Source of the DNA: Casp-actino8 sp032118015 | Lineage (GTDB): Bacteria; Actinomycetota; Acidimicrobiia; Acidimicrobiales; Ilumatobacteraceae | Length of the DNA: 22,765 bases | NCBI GenBank assembly: GCA_032118015.1 | Contig: JAULYE010000049.1 | Location: 1 to 22,765 of the forward strand | Reading direction: 5' to 3' | In this document: positions 8,176 to 14,847 of the stretch, piece by piece | Position numbering within the stretch: position 1 is the stretch's first letter | Layout of the letters: every line of letters starts with the position of its first letter | Made by a program: the position numbers and the translations under genes | The notes under the pieces: generated by a model | What the model saw: only the letters and a program-made list of their open reading frames with translations | The model's database searches: none | What the model was told of the DNA's origin: nothing

Positions 8176-8469
8176 ATGCAGATGAGGCATGATGTATTAA
8201 TGCCGACTTGGAAGCCCCATTCACTGGCAAAGCCGCACACCGATCAGATCGACTTACGATTGAGGGACACGGTGCAAGCCATCACGGACCTCCCCGACGT
8301 TCCTGAGGCGACACCTGGTCGTGTCATTCTCGCCAATGGCTTCAACTGGCAGCGGTATCGAGTTCTGTTCGACAACGGAATCGAACTCGGTGATCTCGAT
8401 CACCGGCACATTGTGCCCACCGGACGCTCCGCACGGCGTATCGCCCGAGCTGCCGCACGGCGCGCGTGA
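8176..8469 (+). CDS. Small conserved-looking hypothetical protein
   Basis: A 97-residue protein I do not recognise. Its core, GRVILANGFNWQRYRVLFDNG followed by an ELGDLDHRHI strand, looks like a small beta-barrel of alternating hydrophobic strands and turns. The C-terminus is Arg/Ala-rich and basic. Its TGA overlaps the GTG start of the aminotransferase-like gene (GTGA, 4 bp), so the two are translationally coupled and probably function together; this is the best evidence that the frame is real. The start is uncertain: ATG 8176 and ATG 8182 lack a ribosome-binding site, while ATG 8200 has GAGG 12 nt upstream and lies just after a TATTAA motif, which suits a short-leader start. Confidence 0.65.
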   Translation: MQMRHDVLMPTWKPHSLAKPHTDQIDLRLRDTVQAITDLPDVPEATPGRVILANGFNWQRYRVLFDNGIELGDLDHRHIVPTGRSARRIARAAARRA

Positions 8470-9647
8470 ACGATCTGCGCCATCGCTTCCCGGCATTGAT
8501 GGGACCCGCAGGCCAATGGGCGCGCTTGGATGGGCCATCAGGAACACAAATGGTGGACTCGTCCATCACTGCAGTCGATGACTGGATGCGCTCCGGACGG
8601 ACGGCTGCTGTTGGAGGCCCGTTCGAAGCTGCCCAACAGTGCGAGGAACTTCTCCATCGAACCCGCGCCACGCTTGGTCAGCTGTTCGGCGCCGACCCGT
8701 CGGGATTCAGTTTCGGACCGAACACGACATCGAACAACATGGCTCTGGCCAACGCCATCGGTGAGACGCTGCGACCGGGCGAACGCATCGTTGGTACCCG
8801 GCTCGACCACGATTCGAACATCATGCCCTGGCGGCGAGCCTGCCAACGCTCTGGTGCGGAGCAGGTCCTCGCGCAATTCGACCCGCAGACCGGTGTTCTG
8901 AATCCCGAGGCTGTGATCGACTTGATCGATGCCTCCACGCGCTGGGTCACGGTGCCAATGGCATCGAACCTCCTCGGCACCATGCCCGACCTGTCTCCAA
9001 TCATCGACGCCGCCCATCGAGTCGGAGCACGTGTCTTCGTCGACGCAGTTGCTGCTGCGCCGCACCATGCAATCGATATCGGCGCCCTCGACTGCGACGT
9101 CCTCGTCACATCCCCCTACAAGTGGTACGGACCACATGCTGGTGTCATCTGGTGCCGCCCGGAGGTCATGGCCGACCTCGACATCTGGCGCGTTCGACCA
9201 GCATCGGATACCGGACCGCGCAAATTCGAAACCGGTATGCCCAATTTCGAGGGCATCGCCGGAGTCGAGGCCGCAGCGCGTTTTCTTCTCGAGGAAGGAA
9301 TGGATGAGGTGGCTCGGTACGAGTCCGACGTCTTTGCGCGTTTGTGGGACGGTCTCGGCTCGATCAGAGGAGTCCGGCGTATCGGTCCGACCGACGACCA
9401 GCGACGAGCACCAACAGCTGCCTTCACGATCGAAGGCATTCACCCCGCCGATGCCAGCCATCGTCTCGCACAAGAGCACATTGCCGTCTGGGATGGCCAC
9501 GCGTATGCCGTTGAAGTCGTCGACCAACTTGGATTGAAGGAAACCGGAGGAGTCCTCCGTGCCGGCATTGTGCGCTACATCAACAGCCAAGACATCGACC
9601 GGCTGTTGGATGCTGTCGACCGCCTCGCGTCACGCGCCCGATCGTGA
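8466..9647 (+). CDS. Class V aminotransferase / cysteine-desulfurase-like PLP enzyme (VC1184-type)
   Basis: This 393-residue fold-type I PLP enzyme has FGPNTTSNNMA (cofactor phosphate region, about 83-93), LDHDSNIMPW (113-122), the PLP-ring aspartate D193 in FVDAVAAAPH, and the Schiff-base lysine K219 in SPYKWYGPH. These motifs match the cysteine-desulfurase-like VC1184 subfamily (TIGR01976) rather than IscS or SufS. The C-terminal third has no cysteine, so the persulfide-forming Cys of true desulfurases is missing. The substrate is unknown; desulfurase, lyase or aminotransferase activity are all possible. The GTG start overlaps the stop of the small upstream gene. It is convergent with the response-regulator gene, 25 nt away. 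Confidence 0.85.
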   Translation: MNDLRHRFPALMGPAGQWARLDGPSGTQMVDSSITAVDDWMRSGRTAAVGGPFEAAQQCEELLHRTRATLGQLFGADPSGFSFGPNTTSNNMALANAIGETLRPGERIVGTRLDHDSNIMPWRRACQRSGAEQVLAQFDPQTGVLNPEAVIDLIDASTRWVTVPMASNLLGTMPDLSPIIDAAHRVGARVFVDAVAAAPHHAIDIGALDCDVLVTSPYKWYGPHAGVIWCRPEVMADLDIWRVRPASDTGPRKFETGMPNFEGIAGVEAAARFLLEEGMDEVARYESDVFARLWDGLGSIRGVRRIGPTDDQRRAPTAAFTIEGIHPADASHRLAQEHIAVWDGHAYAVEVVDQLGLKETGGVLRAGIVRYINSQDIDRLLDAVDRLASRARS

Positions 9648-9672
9648 GGCGTGAGATCGTCGCTGCGGGGAT

Positions 9673-10332
9673 TCAGTCAGGGTCTTTGGATCGGGAGAAT
9701 TCGAGCCGGGTGGCGAACACTGCTGCCTCCGTGCGTCGCTCCATGTCGAGCTTCGAGAGCATGTTGCTCACGTAGTTCTTGACGGTCTTTTCCGCCAAGT
9801 GCAAACGCTCTCCGATCTGACGATTCGTGCAACCCTCGGCGATCAGGTCCAGGATCTTGCGCTCCTGATCGGTCAGTCGCGCCAATCGCTCATCCTCAGG
9901 GGTCGGTTCGCGCAATCTCCGGAGAACTCGTCCAGTCACAGCCGGATCGAGGAGTGATTCTCCCGCAGCGACGCGCTTGACGGCTTGCACCAATTCATTA
10001 CCACGAATCTGCTTCAAGACGTATCCGGAAGCACCAGCCATGATCGCCTCGAACAGGGCTTCGTCGTCGGTGTACGAGGTCAACATCAGGCACAGCACGT
10101 CAGGAAAGGCGCTTCTGACTTCACGGCACACTTCGACACCATTGCCGTCAGGCAAGCGCACATCGAGAATCGCCACCCGGGGGTTGGTGGCCTTGATACG
10201 CGCGACAGCATCAGCCGCGAGACCGGCCTCTCCCACCACCTGGATCTCACCCGTGGACTCGAGCAGGGACCGCACCCCCTGGCGGACGACCTCATGATCG
10301 TCGAGAAGGAAAACGGGAATTGGATCTGACAC
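9673..10332 (-). CDS. DosR/DevR-like response regulator (NarL/LuxR family)
   Basis: From GTG 10332 the protein has 219 residues: a receiver domain with acidic pair D11-D12, phospho-acceptor D57, T85 and K107, then a LuxR-type helix-turn-helix. It aligns with M. tuberculosis DosR at a constant offset of three residues; segments such as LLDDHEVV, LDVRLPDGNG, LTSYT and AEKTVKNYV are nearly identical. K182, K185 and N186 correspond to the DosR residues K179, K182 and N183 that contact DNA. DosR activates hypoxia and nitric-oxide genes in mycobacteria. Upstream in-frame starts exist (ATG 10356 and beyond), but the GTG gives the normal N-terminus and leaves the promoter region free. It is divergent from its probable kinase. 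Confidence 0.9.
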   Translation of the reverse strand: MSDPIPVFLLDDHEVVRQGVRSLLESTGEIQVVGEAGLAADAVARIKATNPRVAILDVRLPDGNGVEVCREVRSAFPDVLCLMLTSYTDDEALFEAIMAGASGYVLKQIRGNELVQAVKRVAAGESLLDPAVTGRVLRRLREPTPEDERLARLTDQERKILDLIAEGCTNRQIGERLHLAEKTVKNYVSNMLSKLDMERRTEAAVFATRLEFSRSKDPD

Positions 10333-10369
10333 AACTCGGAGTCTGCCTCCCGCCATCGACACCAGAGCA

Positions 10370-10383
10370 GGGTCCAAGGTCAC
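10370..10383. promoter_or_regulatory. Imperfect DosR-type box in the divergent regulator/kinase promoter
   Basis: GGGTC-CAAG-GTCAC fits the GGGAC-N4-GTCCC architecture with one mismatch in each arm. Its centre is about 44 bp from the regulator GTG (10332) and about 45 bp from the kinase ATG (10422). If both mRNAs are leaderless this places it near -43 for both promoters, a usual position for DosR activation. I infer autoregulation of the pair. Confidence 0.45.
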
Positions 10384-10408
10384 TTTTCGACTCGAGCAGA
10401 TCCGCTCG

Positions 10409-10414
10409 TAGGGT
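10409..10414 (+). promoter_or_regulatory. -10 element of the PAS kinase gene
   Basis: TAGGGT fits the TANNNT -10 pattern and lies 7 nt before the ATG at 10422, so transcription would begin at or next to the A of the start codon (leaderless). No -35 is evident, as expected for an activator-dependent promoter. Confidence 0.4.
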
Positions 10415-10421
10415 TGGGACC

Positions 10422-11465
10422 ATGGCGCAAAGTATCGGAACAAACGGGCCCTCTGTTCCTGGAGTGACTGATGACGTTCTGCACCAAGTGTTGGCACAGA
10501 GCCCTGACGGACTCTTGCTGTGTGACGAAAGCGGAACGATCGTCTTCGCCAACGATGCCCTCTGCCGCCTCACGGGGTACGACCACAGCGAATTGCTCGG
10601 ACAATCCGTCGACATCCTCGTCCCTGCACGAGTACGCGATCAACATGCCGGACTCCGATCGCAGTACGCCCGTGACCCGCGGCCGCGTCCCATGGGACGA
10701 GGTTTGACATTGGCAGCGACTCGGGCCGATGGTCAAGAGTTTTCCGTCGAAATCAGCCTGTCGCCAGTCGCTCACCCAGATGGCGTGTGGACCATTGCAT
10801 CCATACGCGACATCACCGAACGGCTCCAAGAGGCAGACCGGCTGCGGAGCACCCAGGAAATGCTCACCTTGTCCAGCGAACGCGAACGAATCGCTCGGGA
10901 TCTGCACGACACAGTTCTTCAGCGGCTGTTCGGCCTCGGACTCGAACTGCAGACGATCGCGATGAAGGAGCCTGGAGATGCATCTGGTCGTCTGGAACAC
11001 GCTGTCGATGAAATCGACACGATCATCAAGGAAATTCGAACCAGTGTCTTCACGCTCGGCGCAGCCCGACGCGAGGGCTCGCTGGGCCAAGAACTCGGTG
11101 ACATCATTGCCCAATCAACTCGCGTTCTCGGTTTCTCGCCGCGCCTCAACATCCAAGGACCGCTCGAGAACATGGTGTCTCCTCACCTTCGCCCCGACCT
11201 CACCGCCGCCTTACGTGAATCGTTGGCCAATGTCGCTCGCCACGCCCGAGCAACGATGGTTTCAGTCGACATCATGGTGCAGAACTACGCGTTGTTCGTG
11301 CGCGTCACCGACAACGGATCCGGCCTACCCAGCGACTTTGCTGTCAATCCAGGTAACGGGCTGCGTAATCTCGAAACTCGTGCCTCTGCGCACGGCGGGT
11401 CATGCACTGTGCACTCACCCGATGAAGGTGGAACTCGTATCGAGTGGTCGGTCCCCCTGGTGTGA
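10422..11465 (+). CDS. PAS-domain sensor histidine kinase (DosS-like catalytic half)
   Basis: The 347-residue cytoplasmic protein has an N-terminal PAS domain (about 15-135), a HisKA_3 dimerisation domain with H162 in RIARDLHDTVLQRLFG, and a HATPase with N270 (SLANVARHA), D297 (VTDNGSG) and GNGLRN (311-316). The kinase core resembles mycobacterial DosS/DevS, but the two GAF domains of DosS are replaced by a single PAS. H75 in RDQHAGLRSQY aligns with the proximal heme histidine of FixL (H200) and E. coli DosP (H77), so heme binding is possible but unproven. The frame extends upstream to 10320, but ATG 10422 avoids overlap with the divergent regulator. There is no membrane segment. Confidence 0.9.
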   Translation: MAQSIGTNGPSVPGVTDDVLHQVLAQSPDGLLLCDESGTIVFANDALCRLTGYDHSELLGQSVDILVPARVRDQHAGLRSQYARDPRPRPMGRGLTLAATRADGQEFSVEISLSPVAHPDGVWTIASIRDITERLQEADRLRSTQEMLTLSSERERIARDLHDTVLQRLFGLGLELQTIAMKEPGDASGRLEHAVDEIDTIIKEIRTSVFTLGAARREGSLGQELGDIIAQSTRVLGFSPRLNIQGPLENMVSPHLRPDLTAALRESLANVARHARATMVSVDIMVQNYALFVRVTDNGSGLPSDFAVNPGNGLRNLETRASAHGGSCTVHSPDEGGTRIEWSVPLV

Positions 11466-11482
11466 ATCAGTACACGTGAATT

Positions 11483-11496
11483 GGGACCAAAGTCCC
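11483..11496. promoter_or_regulatory. Perfect DosR-type palindrome upstream of the multicopper oxidase
   Basis: GGGAC-CAAA-GTCCC has perfect 5-bp arms; on the minus strand it reads GGGACTTTGGTCCC, matching the DosR consensus core GGGACTNNNGTCCC. It sits 17 bp after the kinase stop and 60 bp before the oxidase ATG, and overlaps a CTGACA -35-like hexamer (11496-11501). The neighbouring DosR-like regulator retains the DNA-contact residues, so it is the likely binder. Confidence 0.65.
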
Positions 11497-11555
11497 TGAC
11501 ACTCCTGTCTCTCATCACTGAGCGCGCAATCCCCCCAGCAGGCAGGGTGGGACAC

Positions 11556-12911
11556 ATGAGTCATGATGATCGTTCCGTGTTGATGTGGGGTTCGTTCGGC
11601 GTCGCTGTTGCAGCACTCTTCGTTGCCGTAGCAGCACTGACAGGGTTGTCCGAAGGCGGTGGTTCATCGTCATCGAGCGAGTCGGGCGTCACGGTCGTCG
11701 ACGTCCAGTTGTCCGAATTTGCCATCACACCGGCCGCAATCGTGGTGCCGCCCGGCAAAGTTCAGTTGCGCGTGGTCAACACGGGAACGATGGTGCACAA
11801 CTTGGTCATCCCGGGTCTCGAAAAGAGGACGGCTGATCTTCTCGGTGGCGAATCGGAGATTCTGGACCTGGGCACGCTGTCTGAGGGTGTCTACGACGCC
11901 CTGTGCGAAATTGCCGGTCACGCAGCATCTGGCATGGTTGCGACGTTGACCGTGACGAGCGATGCAGGTGCTGCCAGTGCCGGCGGGAAGGGCCCCGATG
12001 GTCTCCATGGCTTCGCCAACTGGCAGGAGATGGACAAGGCGATGGAAATCCGCGCCAAGACCTACCCGGCCAAGACCATGGGCGAAAAGGGCGGACAGAT
12101 TCTGGAACCGACCATCGAGGCCGATGGCACGAAGGTCTTCTACCTGACTGCCAAAGAAGTCGATTGGGAAGTCGAACCGGGCAAGATCGTCAAGGCCAAG
12201 GCCTACAACGGAGTGGTTCCCGGACCCGAGCTCCGAGGCGAGGTCGGTGACAATGTGCGAATCGTGCTCAAGAACGAGTTGAACGTCTCGACAACGATTC
12301 ACTTCCACGGCATCCGCGTACCCAACAAGTACGACGGTGTCGACCCCTATACGCAAAAGCCAGTTGCTCCTGGTGAGACGTTCGTATACGAGTTCCCGCT
12401 CATCGAGCCGGCTGTCGGCATCTACCACCCTCACCACGATGCACAGGTCCAGATCCCGGACGGTATGTTCGGCGCATTCATGGTCGGGACGATGCCGATC
12501 CCAGAGGTTCTCAAGACCAAGGGGTACACACAGATCGACAAGGAAATGACCATGGTCCTCAACGACTCCGGAGTCATCGGTCTGTCCTTGAACGGTAAAT
12601 CCTTCCCTGCGACCGAGGCATACACGATGAGGCTCGGCGAAGTGATGATGGTCCACTATCAAAATGAAGGACTCACCGGTCACCCGATGCACTTGCATCA
12701 GCCGATCGGCTGGATCATCGCCAAGGACGGCCACCCCATGGACACGCCTATGCCCACCGACACCGTGTGGGTCTCCCCTGGTGAGCGCTACACGGTGCTC
12801 TACAAGGCCGAGGATCTCGGTGTGTGGGCATGGCACTGCCACATCCTCAGCCACGCCGAGGGTCCCCAAGGGATGTTCGGCATGGTGTCTGCTCTCATCG
12901 TCACACCGTGA
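11556..12911 (+). CDS. Membrane-anchored three-cupredoxin multicopper oxidase (SLAC-like laccase with fused blue-copper domain)
   Basis: The 451-residue protein has an N-terminal membrane anchor or uncleaved signal (about 8-30) and a Ser/Gly linker, then a plastocyanin-like domain with type-1 copper ligands H81, C117, H122 and M127. Two oxidase domains follow with all four multicopper-oxidase motifs: HFH (249-251), HPHH (291-294), HPMHLH (376-381) and HCHILSH..M (427-440). The second type-1 site is in the last domain, as in two-domain small laccases, and the first oxidase domain lacks the Cys of NirK, so a nitrite reductase is unlikely. It probably oxidises an electron donor outside the membrane with oxygen. 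ATG 11556 follows a GGTGGGA ribosome-binding site; the frame is open to 11481 but that would cover the operator. Confidence 0.9.
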   Translation: MSHDDRSVLMWGSFGVAVAALFVAVAALTGLSEGGGSSSSSESGVTVVDVQLSEFAITPAAIVVPPGKVQLRVVNTGTMVHNLVIPGLEKRTADLLGGESEILDLGTLSEGVYDALCEIAGHAASGMVATLTVTSDAGAASAGGKGPDGLHGFANWQEMDKAMEIRAKTYPAKTMGEKGGQILEPTIEADGTKVFYLTAKEVDWEVEPGKIVKAKAYNGVVPGPELRGEVGDNVRIVLKNELNVSTTIHFHGIRVPNKYDGVDPYTQKPVAPGETFVYEFPLIEPAVGIYHPHHDAQVQIPDGMFGAFMVGTMPIPEVLKTKGYTQIDKEMTMVLNDSGVIGLSLNGKSFPATEAYTMRLGEVMMVHYQNEGLTGHPMHLHQPIGWIIAKDGHPMDTPMPTDTVWVSPGERYTVLYKAEDLGVWAWHCHILSHAEGPQGMFGMVSALIVTP

Positions 12912-12944
12912 TCATCGATCCTTGAAAATCATCGATCCTTGAAA
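12911..12944. repeat. Perfect 17-bp tandem duplication before tetR
   Basis: ATCATCGATCCTTGAAA occurs twice head-to-tail with no mismatch (12911-12927 and 12928-12944). The first copy begins at the last base of the oxidase stop codon. The second copy supplies the TTGAAA -35-like hexamer of tetR, and the first copy supplies a duplicate TTGAAA 17 bp upstream. Each unit contains the ATCGAT palindrome, so a paired binding site is possible. Confidence 0.9.
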
Positions 12945-12966
12945 AAGTAGTCCTCTCATCTATTCT
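12939..12966 (+). promoter_or_regulatory. Sigma70-like promoter of tetR
   Basis: TTGAAA (12939-12944) and TATTCT (12961-12966) are separated by 16 bp. The -10 ends 6 nt before the GTG at 12973, placing the transcription start at or next to the start codon, so the mRNA is probably leaderless. Confidence 0.5.
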
Positions 12967-12972
12967 CGGACT

Positions 12973-13599
12973 GTGCCCTCCACTCGCTCCCCGATGATCG
13001 ACAAAACTTCCACTTCCTCTGCTCCACGCGTCGACGGTCGCCGCGAGCGTGGCAATCGCAACAAGTCAGCTGTCGTCTCGGCACTTCTCGACCTCTACGC
13101 CGAGGGTGAAATCAACCCATCGGCAGCTCGCGTCGCCGAAGTCGCAGGAGTCTCGGAGCGATCAGTGTTCCGCTATTTCGACGACATGGATGATCTGGCG
13201 TCGGCTGCGGTAGAACTCCAATGGGACCGAGTCAAACCCCTCTATCTCGACCTCGACAACTCCGGGGACTTCAATCAGAGAGTGCAGTCGATCGTTCAGC
13301 ATCGCATCCGTCTGCACGACTCGATATCCGGGGTGTTCAGAGTTGCAGCGATGACCGCTGTGCGCCGGCCGGCCGTTGCTCTCGCGGTTGAACAGCGCCG
13401 CCAGTATCTTCGCGTCCAGGCAGCCAAGCAATTCGGCACTGAACTCGAAGAACTCCCCGATGCCTCTGTCAGACGAACCATCGTTGACCACATCTTGAGT
13501 CTCGAGAACATCGACTACTTGAAGAGCAGCGTCGGACTTTCACTGCCAAAGCTACGAGAAGTCCTCTCGAGCGGCATCACGCTGACATTACGACCGTGA
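12973..13599 (+). CDS. TetR-family transcriptional regulator
   Basis: This 208-residue protein has a helix-turn-helix around 52-72 (AARVAEVAGVSERSVFRYF) preceded by a basic N-terminal stretch, the standard TetR DNA-binding domain. The C-terminal ligand-binding helices (about 85-205) are divergent and give no ligand. GTG 12973 is chosen because the -10 lies 6 nt upstream; ATG 12994 is an alternative that would shorten a disordered Ser/Thr/Pro head. It follows the multicopper oxidase by 61 bp and is convergent with the EAL gene. Its target is unknown; the tandem repeat over its own promoter is a candidate site. Both ends of the gene are bordered by tandem repeats. Confidence 0.88.
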   Translation: MPSTRSPMIDKTSTSSAPRVDGRRERGNRNKSAVVSALLDLYAEGEINPSAARVAEVAGVSERSVFRYFDDMDDLASAAVELQWDRVKPLYLDLDNSGDFNQRVQSIVQHRIRLHDSISGVFRVAAMTAVRRPAVALAVEQRRQYLRVQAAKQFGTELEELPDASVRRTIVDHILSLENIDYLKSSVGLSLPKLREVLSSGITLTLRP

Positions 13600-13636
13600 A
13601 GGACGACCGTGAAGGACGACCGTGAAGGACGACCGT
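13591..13636. repeat. 3.5 copies of a 13-bp tandem repeat across the tetR stop codon
   Basis: CGACCGTGAAGGA is repeated at 13591-13603, 13604-13616 and 13617-13629, followed by a partial copy CGACCGT to 13636. The first copy encodes the last two residues and the TGA of tetR. Because 13 is not a multiple of 3, the TGA recurs in all three forward frames. Confidence 0.92.
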
Positions 13637-13653
13637 AATGCCTGAAGGTTCGT

Positions 13654-14847
13654 CTAGAGGCTGTGTGGATTCTCCGGTGAGATGTTCCACTCCTCCACCG
13701 CTGTAGCAAATCTCTCCGGCGGCACGGGTCGTGCGATCAAGAAACCCTGGGCGATGTCACATCCGAGGGATCTGATGATCTCATACTGCTCGCGCGTCTC
13801 CACACCTTCGGCAATCACCTTCAAGCCGAGTGAGTGACCCACCTCGACACTCGAACGCACGATCGGATCGGGCTCCACCGATCCTCCACGAAGACGGCGT
13901 ACGAGCGCTCGATCGATTTTCAATTCAGTGAACGGGGCGACGAGAAGCCTCTCGTAATTACTCGTCCCCGTCCCGAAGTCGTCCACGGCCAGACGGAACC
14001 CAGCCAATCTCAACCGAGTGAGAATGGACAGCGATGGGGCGAGTTCGATGATCGGCGAGGACTCGGTGACCTCGAATGTCCACGATGTCGCTGGAGCACT
14101 GGGTACAAGAATGTGCTGGGCGCGCCGTGGCAGTTCATCGTCGTCCAGATCGAGAACCGAAATGTTCACCGATACATCCTCGAGATCCGACAGAGCACGA
14201 TGTGCCTGACGATCGCGTGCTGCCATTGTCATCACGGCATCGAGAAGTTCACCAGTGCGTCCTTCTCGCTCGATGATCGACACCAGAATCGCAGGAGATA
14301 CTTCGCCGTGTTCGTCGTGCCGCCACCGTACGAGCGCCTCGGCTCCCACCACTTCACCAGTAGCCGTCGACACTTTGGGTTGATATGCGAGGTAGAGATG
14401 GGCGGGGTCGAGCAATTCATCTGGTCTGATGATCACTTTGGGACCTGTTGGGTCCAAACTTCGGGCTGTCACCTCGGACCACTCGAGCATCGCGGCACGC
14501 AGTACGTCGAGAGATACCGGTTTGGCGAAGGTGCCGATGACACGCAACTTGTGCATCTCTGCGATTCGACCTGCTGAGTCGAGCAACGATTGATCGGCGC
14601 CACTCACCAAAATCAATGGGAGCCCCTTGTGACGCGCCCCGAGCTCACTCATCACCTCGATGCCGTCGACGAGTCCGAGAGAAAGATCGAGAACCACGAG
14701 ATCGAACACTCCATCGAGTGACCTCTGAATGTCATCCGGGGCGCTTGCCGAAGTTGCCTGGAATCCAGCAGATTCAGCCACAGCCTCGATGAGATCGCAT
14801 ACGGCCTCTTCGTCATCGATGATCAAGACTCTCGGGCTGTCGCTCAC
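13654..14847 (-). CDS. Response regulator with EAL domain (c-di-GMP phosphodiesterase)
   Basis: The 397-residue protein has a receiver domain (D11, D12, phospho-acceptor D54, K109) and a C-terminal EAL domain from about 145. All key EAL residues are present: EAL (170-172), N228, E259 in FEVTES, DDFGTG (289-294), K310, E347 in AEGVE and Q367. It is therefore predicted to be an active phosphodiesterase that cleaves c-di-GMP, switched by phosphorylation. The GTG start overlaps the TGA of the hybrid kinase gene (GTGA) and has a GGGGGAG ribosome-binding site 6 nt upstream, so the two are coupled and probably signal together. It converges with tetR. Confidence 0.93.
   Translation of the reverse strand: MSDSPRVLIIDDEEAVCDLIEAVAESAGFQATSASAPDDIQRSLDGVFDLVVLDLSLGLVDGIEVMSELGARHKGLPLILVSGADQSLLDSAGRIAEMHKLRVIGTFAKPVSLDVLRAAMLEWSEVTARSLDPTGPKVIIRPDELLDPAHLYLAYQPKVSTATGEVVGAEALVRWRHDEHGEVSPAILVSIIEREGRTGELLDAVMTMAARDRQAHRALSDLEDVSVNISVLDLDDDELPRRAQHILVPSAPATSWTFEVTESSPIIELAPSLSILTRLRLAGFRLAVDDFGTGTSNYERLLVAPFTELKIDRALVRRLRGGSVEPDPIVRSSVEVGHSLGLKVIAEGVETREQYEIIRSLGCDIAQGFLIARPVPPERFATAVEEWNISPENPHSL

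Noticed and set aside
8538..9590. A 350-codon minus-strand frame antisense to the PLP enzyme
   Set aside because: The sense strand has PLP-binding motifs in the right order; the antisense frame is a composition effect.
10320..10421. Longer N-terminus of the PAS kinase from TTG 10320
   Set aside because: It would overlap the divergent regulator and cover the shared operator and -10; the added residues show no PAS or membrane feature.
11670..12869. A 399-codon open frame antisense to the multicopper oxidase
   Set aside because: The sense frame carries all copper-binding motifs, while the antisense protein is His/Val/Asp-rich with no recognisable domain.
11556..12911. Copper nitrite reductase (NirK)
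   Set aside because: The first oxidase domain has HPHH with no type-1 Cys, and the final domain has the HCHxxxH motif of laccases, so the trinuclear oxidase type fits better.
14437..14457. Another GGGAC/GTCC inverted motif (GGACC-TGTTG-GGTCC)
   Set aside because: It lies inside the EAL coding sequence with a 5-nt spacer instead of 4 and mismatched outer bases, so it does not fit the DosR box.
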